Below, piece after piece: positions 26,701-41,219 of a DNA stretch of 64,000 bases; the stretch's first letter is position 1; each line of letters opens with the position of its first letter. Origin of the DNA: Brienomyrus brachyistius (lineage: Eukaryota; Chordata; Actinopteri; Osteoglossiformes; Mormyridae). The DNA lies in the NCBI RefSeq assembly GCF_023856365.1, contig NC_064548.1, positions 18,152,461-18,216,460 of the forward strand, written 5' to 3'. Position numbers and translations under genes: made by a program. The notes below the pieces were generated by a model, which ran no database searches, was not told where the DNA came from, and saw only the letters and a list, made by a program, of their open reading frames with translations.

Positions 26701-29700
26701 TTTCGCTGCCAAGGGCCCTTGAATTGTGGTGGTTGTGGTGGTGGTGCTGGTGGTGGTGGGGGGAGGGGGGGGAACATTTTGCCCAGGGGCCCACACAACC
26801 CATAATCCATCCCTGGAGTCAACAATACTCCAGTGAAACGGTGCAGGCAAGATGAAGCTGAATGGTAACTGACAGTTTGTTTCCCTGCCCCTGGCCAGGA
26901 CTCACAGCTGGAGAAGATGAGAGGGCAGGAGTGCTCGTCCATGGGGAAGTTGTGGAGCTGCAGCTGACACTCAGCATTGATGGTCAGCCTGAAAAAGTGA
27001 ACCAGTGATTGACATTGAAACATTAAAGCCTTTCGTTAAGGTGACATTCAAAATTCAAATGAAGAAAAGGGAAATACAAATGGATTGTTCAGAAAATAAC
27101 AATGAAAATTTCTGGAAATATTAATCAAGCAAAGTTAAATATTTTATGCTGCATTTATGTGTATGTAACAGAATCACTGTCTGCCCATTTGATGGGATAA
27201 GATTTTACATGTTAAAAGTAATTAATTAAATGTTTAATTTTAAAGAATGACTGCGGCGTCAATTTTCGAGGAGATAATTAAGCCTTCTATGTTGGTTAAA
27301 GGGTGTACAAAATCCCAGTGAACAATGATCGGCATCATGCTCTCCGATAGCTATCACACAATCCCCAGTACCAGCAGGACATGGCTGCCAGTCAGAGCGA
27401 CTTAGTACTTTATGAGCAAGAAAAGAGAGAGAGAGCATGAATAGTGAGTAAGCTGCTTGTGTTCCTCTCTCTTTGATAACTGACATCCTGCAGGACCACC
27501 ACCCAAAGGGGACACCGTCTTCACCCCCAGCGACCCAGGAGCTGAGCCTGGCTCCCTGCTTTTGCTACCTTAACCCTATACCTCCAGTGCCCCTTCTACC
27601 TTCCCCCCCATATTTTCTATAAATAAACACCCTCCCTCCAGTGGTTTCCAGTGGTCACACAAAACAATGCTGAAATTTAGTACAGTCATCCTTCCATATC
27701 CACGGGGGGGTGGGGGGGGGGGGACTGGTTCCAGAACCTCCTGTTGTCAGGATCCTGCCCTGTTGTTTCCCTGCCTGGTCAGAAGGTGTCGCTGGTCACC
27801 CCTTTTCCTAGAGTTTGAGGCTGAAGTGATTTGTGAATTGGCCCACATTTCCTTCTTGCTGCCCCAAGTCTTTACTGTTTGTTTTATTGCAATTGGCTCA
27901 CACCTGTTCCTCATTTTACCCTCATCATCTCTGTTTGTAGCTGTTATTGCCCTTCGTTTGCTACTTTGTTTCTGTGTTGCTCCCTACCTTACTGGTTGTT
28001 GTCTACCTGCTTGGTTTTTGATCCCTCGTGGTTCTTATTTCTTGTGTGTTTATTTATTTATTTATTTATTTGAGTTAAAATCAAGTCCCTTGTTTGCTTA
28101 AGCCAATACATGGATCACCCCTTCACCATGGCCAACTGTAACATTCGTCAATACCAAAATTCATGGATGGTCAAGTCTCTTATATAGAATGCTGTCATAT
28201 TTGGCTATAATCTGTGCACATCCTCCAGTATAAATAAAATAATTTATATACTGCTTTTAATATTTAAAGGGTCCAAATCTCTAAAAAAAATGTGCACAGC
28301 TAAAGCTGGGCTTTAGTGCTGTCTATCCATCTAGGTTGTTCTGCTGGGAGTTGCCTAATTTTGGAGATATTTTCCGTAGAAATGTCGGGCTTCCCTGGAA
28401 TATAATGGGAGTGAATGGCATTATTTCTGTGGTGATTAAAGTGCGGAGAATTACATTTGAAAAATTTTACAGCAATGTCTCTTAACAGAAATCATGACCC
28501 TGTTATTGAAGATAATCCACAGACTTTGTACTGAGCAGTTAAATGCAGGAACAATTTTCTTCTACTGAAGTCCACATACCGCTGGAGTGCTTGTATGTTC
28601 CGTGCAGTGATAAATTACTTTTTACATAATTTCTTGTATATCAAATAAACAAAATGCCAAATTAGCCGATCCAATTAAATGTAAATATATATATAATAGT
28701 CACATTCACTTTGATAGTATTAGTACAATGGAGATACCCATGTTTTTCTCTCCTAGAACAACATTCTGATTCATAAGGGAATGTCAGAAAAGAATTGACT
28801 GGCACCGTCAATGTGGATCTGGGCCATAAGACAGTGACGGTTTCATAGCCAACAAGCACTCAGGAGGCAACACAAAATGCCACCCAAGTTTACTTTGGCA
28901 TTACTGGGAGAGAGCGGGAAGAATTAAAATGAAAAGTGACATTTAGGTGTCCCTATCTGTGAACTGTCTGATATTGCCAATACAAATTTTCCAGTGGCCA
29001 TGAACGCCGATTTCCAAGTGCGGCTCCCGTCCAGGTTTTAGTCTCGTTAACCCAACTCAGTCATAGAATCGCTGTCGAAATAGTCCTTAATGCACTGGAG
29101 TCAGACGGATATGCTGTGCCAAGATGAGGTCCATGTCTTCCCTTACATATATAAGTCATTAAAGTTTTAGGAATATTATGTTTAAGACCGTTAAGGAAAC
29201 AAAAATGTTTAAAGCTAATTCTAAAAATCTGATGGACTTCTGTTCACAAAATTAGATGGATATGTATTCAGAAATATTTATATTCCAGGAATACATGTTT
29301 TTTGATAGTAGTCACTGATATGACGTAGAGTGTTTTCACCAATTTGTTTTAATCTATCTCAATCAAACCTTAATATACGTAATCATGTTCATTATTTGGA
29401 AAGTGATTAATGATTATGCTTTTGTCTGTGTTTGCAGATTAATGTGGGCTCATCTTAGGGTTCATTGATTTAGTATCTAACAATAAAAATATGATTGTTT
29501 TTCTTTTTGGAGGGGAACAACCAAATATATAAAACCCTTTTGCATAATTTCTTGTATATCCTTACTTAAAAAAATCCACAATTAGTAGCTTTATTAGTAA
29601 ATATGTTTTTGTTCTACTCTAAATATTTATTCGGAAATCAAACTTGGCATTATTGAAAAAGCTACAAACCACTTTGCATTTAAAAAAAGGTAATAAGCCA

Positions 29701-30083
29701 GCTAATTATCCCATTAACATTTAAATGCAATTATTTCAATGAAATCTGAATGCAATGTGAAATGGCGCAACACTAGAACAAAACAAATACAGATATTCAC
29801 TGCTGTCACCTTTGTCTGTAAACCATCTGCTACATTCAATCTGTTGCATTCATCTTGCAAGCTATAATCAGCCTTTTTTGGCTAAAGATAATTACATAAA
29901 ATTACAATTTGGGGACCTTAATAGGAACCATTTTGCACCTCATAAGTAACTGAAACTGACCAGGAGAAAAAAAATAATAGGCATGACATGGCAGTGGTGT
30001 CATAGTCATTATGTTTATATACTGTATAAGGGAGGACTGAAAACTCACCTTTAGGGTTAGGGATCTAGCTGACCCAAGATGTG

Positions 30084-30162
<79 letters not shown>

Positions 30163-33100
30163 GCTCTTTATAAAAGAAAGACTGCTGTATTTACCTTAGT
30201 GTGTAAAGTATCTTCCCATCGTTCCATATCCTGAGCAGCTGATTGGGTGTTGTAATCCAATGAGCGTCTGCGTTTTTGGAATTCCGGAATATGGTGTCAG
30301 GCAGCCAGATTAGCCCAACCATATTGCTGTTCAAAGTCAATATTTTCATTGTACTGTTGTATCTAAGGCGGCTATCTGTCCATGTCTGGGCGAAAATGAT
30401 GTCGATTTGGTATTCCTGTAAACGATAAAACACACAAATGAGTCACAGTACAGAAGAACGTTTCTGGCACCTGCAACATGTGGGCCAGTTACTGCGAAGC
30501 TTTTTGTTCAGTCATTAAACTTCTAATCCATGCACTTACCTGTGTGCAGCAGCCCACGATCCATGTCTTTTTGTTTACTGTTATTCCTCAAAGCCCTTTT
30601 CCTGTTTTTTTGTTTGTTTTCGCGCTTGATTTATACAAACACACATGCACACACTCATATCACATATATAATTTTTTCAATGAGCAGTGCAGGCCATCCT
30701 ATTCTTGTAGTGTCAGATGTCAAATTACAAACCGAAATACTCAAAATCAGTTACGTACATCGTACTAGAAGCTACCGATAAACTGAGGCCATGTCATATA
30801 TTTAAAAAATAAACATTTGTACTCTTTCTGATGACATGTTGTAGTTTTAAAAGCATGACAAAACTGAAAATGACTAAGGGGGTTGTGACGCATTTAAGGA
30901 AGGAGAAAATATTTTTTTATAATTATGAAGTGAACATCAATATTAGCTGCCATATGCGGAAGGTTTGTAAAGTGCTGAATTTTGTGTGAAATGTCGTGTA
31001 AAATGTTTCTAGAACAACAAATCATGTACAACTGCATAACCGTCATTAAGCAAAAACACGATCACAGATTTGCATGTTATTTTATACCTGGAAGGGGCCA
31101 GAAATAAACCATCTTCTGAATTGACGCTTGAAAGCATAACGTACAGTGTAAAACAGTGAATGATGCACAATATCTTAAATAAAACGTCATGAATACGACT
31201 AATCATAAGGCTTTCTGTTCTTCCATTGCTAAGTCACGTAGGTTCTAATTAAAATAAGAGGGAAAAGAACAAATATAATCATAAATAGTCCCTACGAAAG
31301 AAAATCACAAGCATGAATGTAGAATGCAGCGTATTTACATGCTATACAATGTGTGTTTTTGATAACTCTCCATTCACTAAGTACTGAGCAAATTTGTCTT
31401 TATAGTTGCGAAACCTACCCCCCCCCCCCCCCCCCCCCGTTCAATCGAATTAGTCATGTAAATCTTAGAAAACATAATAGCGTCTTGATTTACATTGATT
31501 GATCATTCTTTGAACAAACCATACATATATTCTCCATCAGAACTTGGATGTCAGATGATTACTTTCATTAATTAATTGCTATATTGTGATTTCATGCGGC
31601 TACATACTGTCTGTCACTCCTGCTGAGCTGTTAGCTTATTAGCTTTGCATAGCTGTGTTGATGGCAAGGCATAGACATACTATGGCTTATAACGCTGTAA
31701 TTTGTGCATCGCATTAAATGTACACAATTTACTGCATGGAAAAGGGTATTTTTGGCACAAGCTGAAGACTCGATCTTCCCTTTCAGTATTGCCTTAAACC
31801 AAAGGATCAGAGATCATTTTGCTGTCATGCAATAATTTGAATTTGACTCTGCGTGTGAACACTGCATAATTAAAATGAAAGATTTAATTTATCTCCTCAC
31901 TCCTTTGTGCTAATTAAACCCATTGTGCTTTTCCTAAATACAAATATCTGTAAGCAGAAGAAACCCAGATGAATAAAAAATTATCCATATCTCCATTAGT
32001 GCTTTTATGCTAAGAACGGCAGAGTTTTCCGTCAACAAAGCATGGGTTATGAGTGGCAGGAGAATTTTACTTTATAAAATAAGAGGATGGTTTAATAAAC
32101 TGTATGGATATGAAAATGGGAAATCATATTTCACATCCTACACATCTCATGATGCCTGAAATGTTGCTATTGAGCCAAGGGCGAAAAACAGAACAATATC
32201 ACCAAGAAATCTTACTTGTTTTTCTTGAAAGATCAATGCATGCAATAGTTTTCCCCCACATTTTAAGTGGATCTGTTTTCATTCAGATTATAAGAAACCC
32301 TGCTTTATGGTTACATACAAATATTCCCTTCTACATCTTGTGGTGTATTATAAATTACTCAAGAAATATTACACAATCTTTTTATATTAAAATCACAAGA
32401 AATACAAAAATGTTCACCATTCCAGTGAAGTGGAGAGGAGGCTTTGGGGTGCATGGATATCAGTGGTACATCCTTGAAGCAGGTACACACTTAATAAAGA
32501 GCAACTGCTCTATACAGCAATATCTATTCAAATTTCAGTGCCTTACAGTGCGTAGCGCAGTGTTTCCCAATCAAGTCCTCGGGGATCCACAGACGGTTTA
32601 TGTTTTTGCTCCCTTCCACCTCCCCAGGAACTGGAAGGGAGCAAAAATGTGGTCTGTCTGGCAGGGAGTTCGGAGGGAGCAAAAACGTGGATCGGCTACA
32701 GGTCCCTGAGGACCGGACAGGGGAACATTGCAGTACAGGGTCATGAGGGAGTTATAGCCTATCCATGCACAGGGTACAAGGTAGGGGTACACTCTGAATG
32801 GGACACACAATGGGCAATTTCAACATTCAAATTACCTGAGTGTATGTCTTTGGGTAGCCGAAGGATACCAGAGTGCCCAGAAGAAGCCCGAGTCGTATGG
32901 GAGAAATATGCAAACTCCCTACTTATGGGTGTAGGGGCGGGATTTAAATGCCCAGTCCCAGAGTTGTGAAGCACCATTGTGAATTACTGAGCCACCATTC
33001 CGGTCATCGCAACATCATGCTTTGGAAAAAAACACTAGACAAAAAGCCAATCTAAATATTTGTATTGTAAGTTCTTGGATATTCTTGGGTATTATGTCCT

Positions 33101-33619
33101 ATAGCTACACAGTTAATATAGAGACCAAATGAATTTTTTTTATTCCAGAATAAATTAGTGTCACATACTGCACTGATTACGCAGTGTGGGAATGTCCCAA
33201 CTGCTAACCCCAACTGCAGCAGGGGTACTGGACGCTCACTGATCAAGTTCCAGGATGCCAAGCTTCCTCAGTTATACAGGTATGCTGTTTCGGACAACGG
33301 GCTCTGCTGTAATGTAAACATATTGTCATGCATGATTGGCAAACATATGTGCTTGCATGATTAAACGGAAACAAACCGAATGCTCTTATCCTATTGTGTA
33401 CCCAACTGTTACTTTTCCTTCGTGTCTTATTTATACCCTCCAATGACTAAAGTCAGTCATCCAAGTAAATTGCTCATTTTGTCATTTAAACACATAAACA
33501 GATACATGCTTATTCTTTCTTTCTTTATTCATCGGTATCATCCATTCATTTTAACTGTGAAAAGCTGGTCCATAAAAATGGTAAAGTTTGCCACAGAAAC
33601 AAAAATGGCGTCATTAATC

Positions 33620-33696
<77 letters not shown>

Positions 33697-36600
33697 ATCC
33701 ATCCATCCATCCATCCATCCATCTCATTCATGCGTCTCTTGCTGTTACTCGACAACAACATCCCCTGGATGGTGCAGCATATTCCTTCTTACGACTAAAA
33801 AGGGTCTTATTTGGAGTTATATTAATGGCAAATTTCTCTGTGTATGGAGAGCCAGCACTGAAATGGCTGAACCATACAGAATGCCTAATTTATACTTAAT
33901 TTTGTAATTAGCATAAAGTAACAACTTACATTACATTAACTACCTTTTTGCAAGACGATTGGTTTTAGGCGGGGGCACCAGCGGTGGCTGTCACAGTGAT
34001 TTTAATCTGAAACTTAACGACAGTCATTTTAAGAGCCTGAACATGTGCCTGTAATATTTTCTATTTTTCAGTTAGTTATGACGATGAGGTTAAGAGTTCA
34101 TGACATTTCAATAAAGCTGAATGCAGCATTTGATGTAAACTAATTTTTGATTCACATTTCCCATTGTTTCACACAGGCAAGGACTCCAAGCAGCCCTGGA
34201 AAGTCATGGGGACCAGAAAGAACAACCACATAACCAAGAGACCCTGACAAGATTCAACCTTCTTTGTGCATCTAATCAAATTTTCCAGACGTCCCTTAGT
34301 TCAACTTTTTAGCCATGTAAATAACACTTCTCCTATATCACCAGTAAACTTTCTTCCCTTTCCTTGTCACCTACCTCTGCTAGTTAACCATGTCAGGGGA
34401 CATTGCTACTTCTCCAAGCAACTCCACATGACTTGTACATTGTTGCCATTTACAGACTTGGCTTCTCCCTGTTGTGACAGATGCCAGGCTGAGTTCCATT
34501 AGCGGTACTGTTTAAAAGCCACAAGGCCATCGCTCCTGCAGCATCAGAACTCTTACCTGCTTCTCCTGTGTCTAGCAGACACTGTGTCGTGGTCCCTTTT
34601 GTTTAGATGTATGTGTGTGCGGTCTAACTCCGAATCCCCGAAGGATCCTTTGTCTCAAGACAGATTCAAGTGAAATTCTCATCAAAGCGCATGACACAAC
34701 CACACAATGCATCTCATGGTCTCTGCCTTGACACTTTAGACAAATAATACAACACAGAGCTACAACACCACATAAATTTGGCCCAAACTCAGAATCTATC
34801 GACAATAACGCAAATGATAAAAAGCTGTGACAGGAAATCTGACAATAATGGGTCTCTGTCTGCTTTATTACTGAAATCCCTCATGGGTAACAAAATTAAA
34901 CACAATAACATAAACTTGACATATAGCAGTGAAACAAATGCACAAAATTAAATTACGTCACTGGTTGTTTTATTGGAGGGACAATGTTAGGTCAAAGCAG
35001 AACAAGGATAATATTTCACGTTATTTAATCGCATTCATAACCATAACAGTTTGTTTATATTAATCATTCTTTTTTTTTAAGTGTGATGAAGGCGATTAAT
35101 AAATCAGATTTAAAAGCACGTGTTAAATAGCGGCTTGTGTTTTTCTAGAGAGCATTGCCCAGATTAGCCACTAGGGGGATCTGTAAACACAGTCTGATAT
35201 GGATAGGATTTAAATGCTCAGTGACAGGCGTAATAGTGGAGAGCGGAAAGCCAAACCCAACTTACAATCGCACATATAGATTCTGTGGATATCACATCAA
35301 TGCAGCAGCGTGAAATACTGAAACGGCACATTACCAAAATTGTTATTTTCCTTCTGAATAATTTCCTCTTTTAACATATGGGTTGACAGAGTGAGAGTCT
35401 ATTCCAATGTGAAAACAAATTCTGTGGAGCACCCTGCCATGTGGCTAGAGCAGGCAGAACGTCTCCAGGCACAAATTACATGGTGCTGCTGTGAGGGTCT
35501 TGGCAGAGTCTCCCCCTTTGTGTGGTGTGAGGCTGTGAAGAGGCAACTGTGAGACGGAGAAATGTGAGGTGGGAGATTAGGACCACTGCTGGGGTCTTTT
35601 GATTAGATCCAATGGATGACTCTCCCTCATACTATTTAGGGGTCCTCAGCCAGTCATCTCCAAGCTATGCAGCCAAGCATGTGGCAAAGGGGAATCGCAT
35701 CCAAGCATGTAATGCTGTTCATTAGCATTTCAAGACCCAGTTCCACTGCCCTAATTTTGATCCTTGAATATGTGCACTGTCTTTATCTGCAGTAGGGAAA
35801 AGAAAGGACAAGTCTGGATAATCTTTATCATTTTTAGACTACGATCACGTCCCAAAGCAAAATTATTGTAATATAAAGAAATTCCCTAATTTGCAAGCAT
35901 TTCCATCTGTTTGAATTGAAGTATAATTATATTCCAATAATCTGCCTGCAATAATATTTGGATTTTGTGTTATACTTCCTATTATTTACCAAAATTTGTG
36001 AAATACGTAACATTTTGTGTGAGAATGCCTTTTTTGAGAAGCACAAGGTTGAAAATCAGGTCACAGTACAAGTAAAAGTTTGGTCTTGAGGGGACTTATG
36101 AAAGTTCAAGGAGACTGATTACAGGTATCTGCAAGTATCAATGGCCTAGAAACATTATTTTGCATCTTCTAAGAGCTTGGGGGAATGTGTAGCCAAAACT
36201 GCAATGGTAACACTAGCAAAATGTTAATTTTTACCAAACGCATAGTGAAGTGGTAGAAGCTAAACTGTGAAGAAGCCCTTGAAATGCTAGACATTCCCTC
36301 ATTGGGGTTTGTGATGCTAGAATCCATTGTGTAAATTGAGCACATCCCTGCTGATCAACTCAATAATTAAATTTATGTCCATCAAGTAAAAGTGAACTAT
36401 TGGATAAAACAGAGATTGTTAGGGTTCTGTGGTTACGGAGCTTCTTTACTGTTACATGAAAGGCAGGCTGAGTTAGCAAACTAGTGTGACCCCAGCGTTA
36501 AACAATCATTTGAGAGTATGAGATACCTTGTATAACTAAGATCAGAGTTACCAGATAAGAGGTTTGGAGAAATGGCTGAACATTTGGTTCAAGTGGATCA

Positions 36601-39600
36601 ACACGGGTTCTGTCCCACCAGCAAATAAACAAAGGATCTCATCTTCATAGTATCTCAGGTAAACAAGTCGTCTTCCTACAGTGCTGAAAAACGTGAATAA
36701 GGGAAACAAGATGGAACACAGGTTTTTAAGTGTGGATGAAACTCTGCAGACACTGGCCTCCTCTACTCAGCCGTGCTTTGACTGACGTTCAGCTGCTGGA
36801 CAATGAACTGGTCAATCTAAGACTAAAATTCCAAAGATGCACCAGGACACATACTGTAGCTGACCTCCAAGGTTTCGCACTTGTGTAGCCCTGTGTTGCT
36901 TCTGTCCTTCTGCCCTCTGTTCCTGCACCTTGACCCTGAAGGAACAAATGTTTCATTTCACTGTATACTTTGTATTTGGCTGAAACGACAAATAAACCTA
37001 CCTACCTACCTACACTGGTTTCTGTATATATTATGTGTATCATAAGAAATCCAAAAAGAAGAAAGTAGATAGCGTGTGCTTTCTCATAGAAAATGTAGAG
37101 AGTATAGACGTAAAAATATCTACTGGTTCACCTGATCTGGAGTACCTGATGGTCAAATATCCATTCAATCATCCATTTTCTGAAACCGCTTAATCCCAAC
37201 TGGGATCACAGGGGGGACCGGAGCCTATCCCGGGAGTAACGGGCACAAGCGGGAACCAGCCCTGGGTAGTCGGCAAGACACCGCAGGGCGATGGTCAAAT
37301 ATTGCTGATTTTATTTGCCGCAGTTTTTCCTGATTGGAATTTAAGTTGCCCCATGTAGGAAATTCGGAAGGATCAGGAAGATTTAAATTCCAAGTCCAGT
37401 TCCATTTGCTGGTTTGGATTGGAATTGATGAATTCCTGGTGGAGACCATCACACTACTGAGCCACGTTATGAGTTGTTGTAATGAAATTCATGCCAGTTG
37501 GATCAGTCTGTGATTTAAGTTATTTTACTTCGATTTTTGGTGTGATTTTGAATCCAGCCCTCAGTGGGTTAATGATTTTGGTTTCTATTGACCGGTCTTA
37601 CGTCATTTTGTTTGCAATGCATTGCACATATATATCAATAAAGATTTATAATTTGACTATTTTGTTCATCAAGATTTAAGTGTTCCCTTAAGTGTTTTGA
37701 GCAGTGTAGGAAAATGTGCACTCTGAAGAACACCTCTTCATAGCTGGGGACTTTAATAAAGCAAATTTCAGAAAGGTCTGGCCAAATATTAAGAGCACAT
37801 GGCCTGCACCCTGTAGTGACAATGTGAACATGCTGGAGCACGGTTACACTGCAAGCAAAGATACCTTCTGTTTTTACCATGTTGGAACCTCAGCTAGTCA
37901 GACCACCTCTCTGTACTATTTTCAGTTATTACCTGAAGCATGTAGAGCCAGTCATGTGGGAAGTGACCAGACCTTTTTGGTTCTTTGGACTGGGGCATGT
38001 TCAGAGGATATTCATCTAATCTGGAAGAATACACACCAGTTGCCATGGAATTCATCACACACAGAGCAGTGTGTTCCAACAAAGACAATATGTTCATTTC
38101 CAAACCAAAATCCGTGGAATCACTGCATACACGAGAAAATGATGGCGTGTACTGCACCATGCGATTCCAGAAACACAACTATCCGCAAGAAATGCAACTA
38201 TGCTCTCCAAAGGCAATGAAATGTGCTTGAATGCAATACCCCACCAAAATGTAAACTCACACAGCAGCACTCCTGCTCAATAGTTGTAGCAAGGCACTCA
38301 GACTCTCACAAATCATAAAATGAAAATTAAATCCCATCTCGAAGTGAATGCTTTCTCCCCCTGCTTTGAGTTTGATAACAAGGATCCTCTGGTGCAATCT
38401 CCGAGAGCACCACACGACTCCAATTTCTCTGCCAAGGACACGAGGATGAATTTTAAATGAGTCGACATCCGCAAAGATGCTGATCTTGATGGATATCCAG
38501 GTTGTTTTTTTAAAAAACCTGCAGAGACAATTTAGCTATTTTTATAGATAGTTTTAATCACTCCATGACAAAATCTACTGTTTTTAAAAACACCAATATT
38601 GTCCCAGTTTCAAAGAACAATGATTCCCTCAACGACTTTCGCCCCATGAGCTGAGCTCCCTTCTGCACTCACTGTTACCCATGACTGTGTGACCAGACGA
38701 AGCTCCTACTGCATAATAAAGTTTGTCGATGACATCACCGTCAAAGGTGGATCACATGGAGGAAACTGGGCACCTACAGAGTGGTGCCAAGAAAACAATC
38801 TTTCCCTAAACATCAGCAAGACTAATGACCTGGACATTAACTTAAGGAAGCAGAGGGTTGCCCACGACGACGGTCTGCACCAATGAAGAGCTTCAAATTC
38901 CTGGGGGTCATCTTGACAGACAACCTCACTTGGTCACACAAAATCTCAACAGTAATCAGGAAGATCCATTAACATTATTATTATTATTATTATACCCCTG
39001 GTGCCTCATTCATATTATATGAATCTTGTATTTTGTACGGTTGAGTTCATTTGAGTGGATTTAATCTTTATATTCTCCAAAGTGAGTCTTTCAATAAGGT
39101 TTGCCCACTGGGCACTGCCTCTAAATATCTAGAATTGAGATTGAAGGAATGGAGCAGATGATTGACAATGAAAGGGCAGATCCCCAGACACACCGCGGGA
39201 CACAAAGGAAATCAATGGGAAATGGTCTCACTTGGATATTTGTTCAAAGACGTGTCCATTGCAGAGTGCTTCCAAAAATCATGCATTTATGCAACAAGAA
39301 TTATTTCAAAGGACTATTTGAAATGATACTCATAATTATTCCAAAACATTCACTGAAGTAAAATAATAAAATGAACATGTTAAGGATAATACAGGTTTTA
39401 TGCCAACATATTAAAAAGATGTATTACATGTCCTCATGGAATTTGTATAATAAATTAAGATTAATGACTAACGATTTTTTTCACTAAATATTTGAATTTT
39501 AACTATATATCCAGCCATAATTAGACTTATTTACATTTTATATCAACTATAGGCACCGATACTCAGTGCAACATAATGTGAGATTTCGCAAAATGCCTTT

Positions 39601-41165
39601 TTAAAATGTATCCTTTTTTTATTACAATTTTTTATTTTTTTTTATACAAAAAAAAAAATTATTTTAAATTTGTCAGAAAATTTTACTACATAGTTTTATA
39701 CCTGTTGTCATTAATTCATGTCAATAATGTTTGCAGGGAAAACCAAACTTACACATTTTATCTAAATTTCTAAAAAATGATGGATGCATATTCAGTATTT
39801 CACTGGTGTTAAATTTAAAATTCATTTTTGAAAAATGTGAAACCTCAAAATGAACCCTGCAGATCAAGGACATTCTTCATGAATTGTTGTCTGTCACCGT
39901 ATTTTGCGATCCAGTCTTTCTATTTTGCTGGTCTACCTTCAATGTTCCCCCAAAGGAACTGTTCAGACTCACATGTTGCCAGGGTTAACCTCACTCACGT
40001 GATCTGCACACCGTTGCCTTGGAAATAGAATTACCCAGACATTTAAAAATAGCTTTTTGTATGATCCCACATTAGCAGTATTTCAGACATATATTTATTA
40101 ATGAGGAAAGCCAATTGTTGAGAAGCAATCAAATTGTAGTGCTTGTTTGGAACTCATTCATAACCTCAGCCAGAACCATAGTGCCATGCAATATTGCAAT
40201 AATGAAGATTCCATCTGCAACGTATTTTCCTGAAGTTCAGGTTAACTGCCAGCACCAAAGGATAATGTGTAACTAAAATATCGCTACACACAAAGCCATT
40301 TAAAAGGGAAAAGAACCAAGTATAAAAGCTGAAAAATGCCAATTAACCCTCCCACAAAGCATGATTAAATCAGATTCACACTGTAAGTGTTAAACAGCAG
40401 GAAACACATTCAAACTCTTTCCATGTTCCTACATCTACCCAGCAACTCCATTCATTTTCATTACCTCTGGCACTTGTTATCTTGGGGAAAAAGATCAACC
40501 ACTATGGAATCCCAAATGTTGCGTTTAATCCAAGCCAGGTGTTAGTGTGACTCTGTCTCACAAAATCTAAGCAATACAAGACAAAGACCTTATTTACAAA
40601 CCTAGGTCACAATATTACCACTAACACAGAATATCAAGGACATGCACTCCGAAAAAATTATGACTAATTTTTCAAAATTGAAATTATTAAATAGCAATAG
40701 CATTGTGCTTTCACTTAGATGATCAGCACTGCGCGGCACACAGTTTCAAATTATTTCGTGGCCTTGACATAGCTTGTCAAAATTGCTAATATAAAATGTA
40801 ATTAAAATTAAGTTGTAATTAAATATAATGCACAACTTATAATCACTAAGTCAAGCTCTGGCCAGGAAACGTGGCCTGGAGATTAATGAATGAACGGAGT
40901 GAAAATCAGGGTCTGCATGTTAACAGAAAATGTTTTGCAGTGACCTAAACAGCACGGTAATAAAAAATAGACATTGGAGAGGTTAATTAATGATTCATTA
41001 TGGTTCCATCAGTAAATTAGTGCTGTCTGTCTCAAACCAGTCACATAATCATAAACATCAGGTACTGTAGTTAGTCAGCTATTAGCAACAAGCAAACAGA
41101 AGTGAGCAAAATAATTAAAATTTACACTCATGTTAACATGGTTATGATCTGGCACCTTAAGAGCC

Positions 41166-41219
<54 letters not shown>

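Larger units (their letters stand above)
18283..26905 (-). other. gabrg3 intron 5 (8.6 kb)
   Basis: It holds the hAT-like element near exon 5 (26510-26815), a LINE C-terminal remnant (25915-26290), a tRNA-type SINE fragment (23690-23815), an AC microsatellite inside an old repeat (20660-20990) and an SINE-like tail (18670-18940). 21000-23650 and 23850-25900 show no recognisable element. Confidence 0.88.

Noticed and set aside
26296..26850. 184-codon minus-strand frame with Pro/Thr runs, plus a 117-codon plus-strand frame
   Set aside because: Both cross the GC-rich hAT-like insertion and its GGT repeat; they are composition artefacts.
27667..28101. 144-codon hydrophobic plus-strand frame
   Set aside because: It starts in a G-run, is T-rich by composition and ends in a TTTA array; there is no family match and the region is intronic.
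32104..32709. Longest open frame (201 codons, plus strand)
   Set aside because: It runs through AT-rich intron into a hAT-like repeat, has low-complexity composition and resembles no family.
33380..33907. 175-codon plus-strand frame with Ile-Tyr-Leu-Ser repeats
   Set aside because: It is a translation of the CTAT tetranucleotide array.
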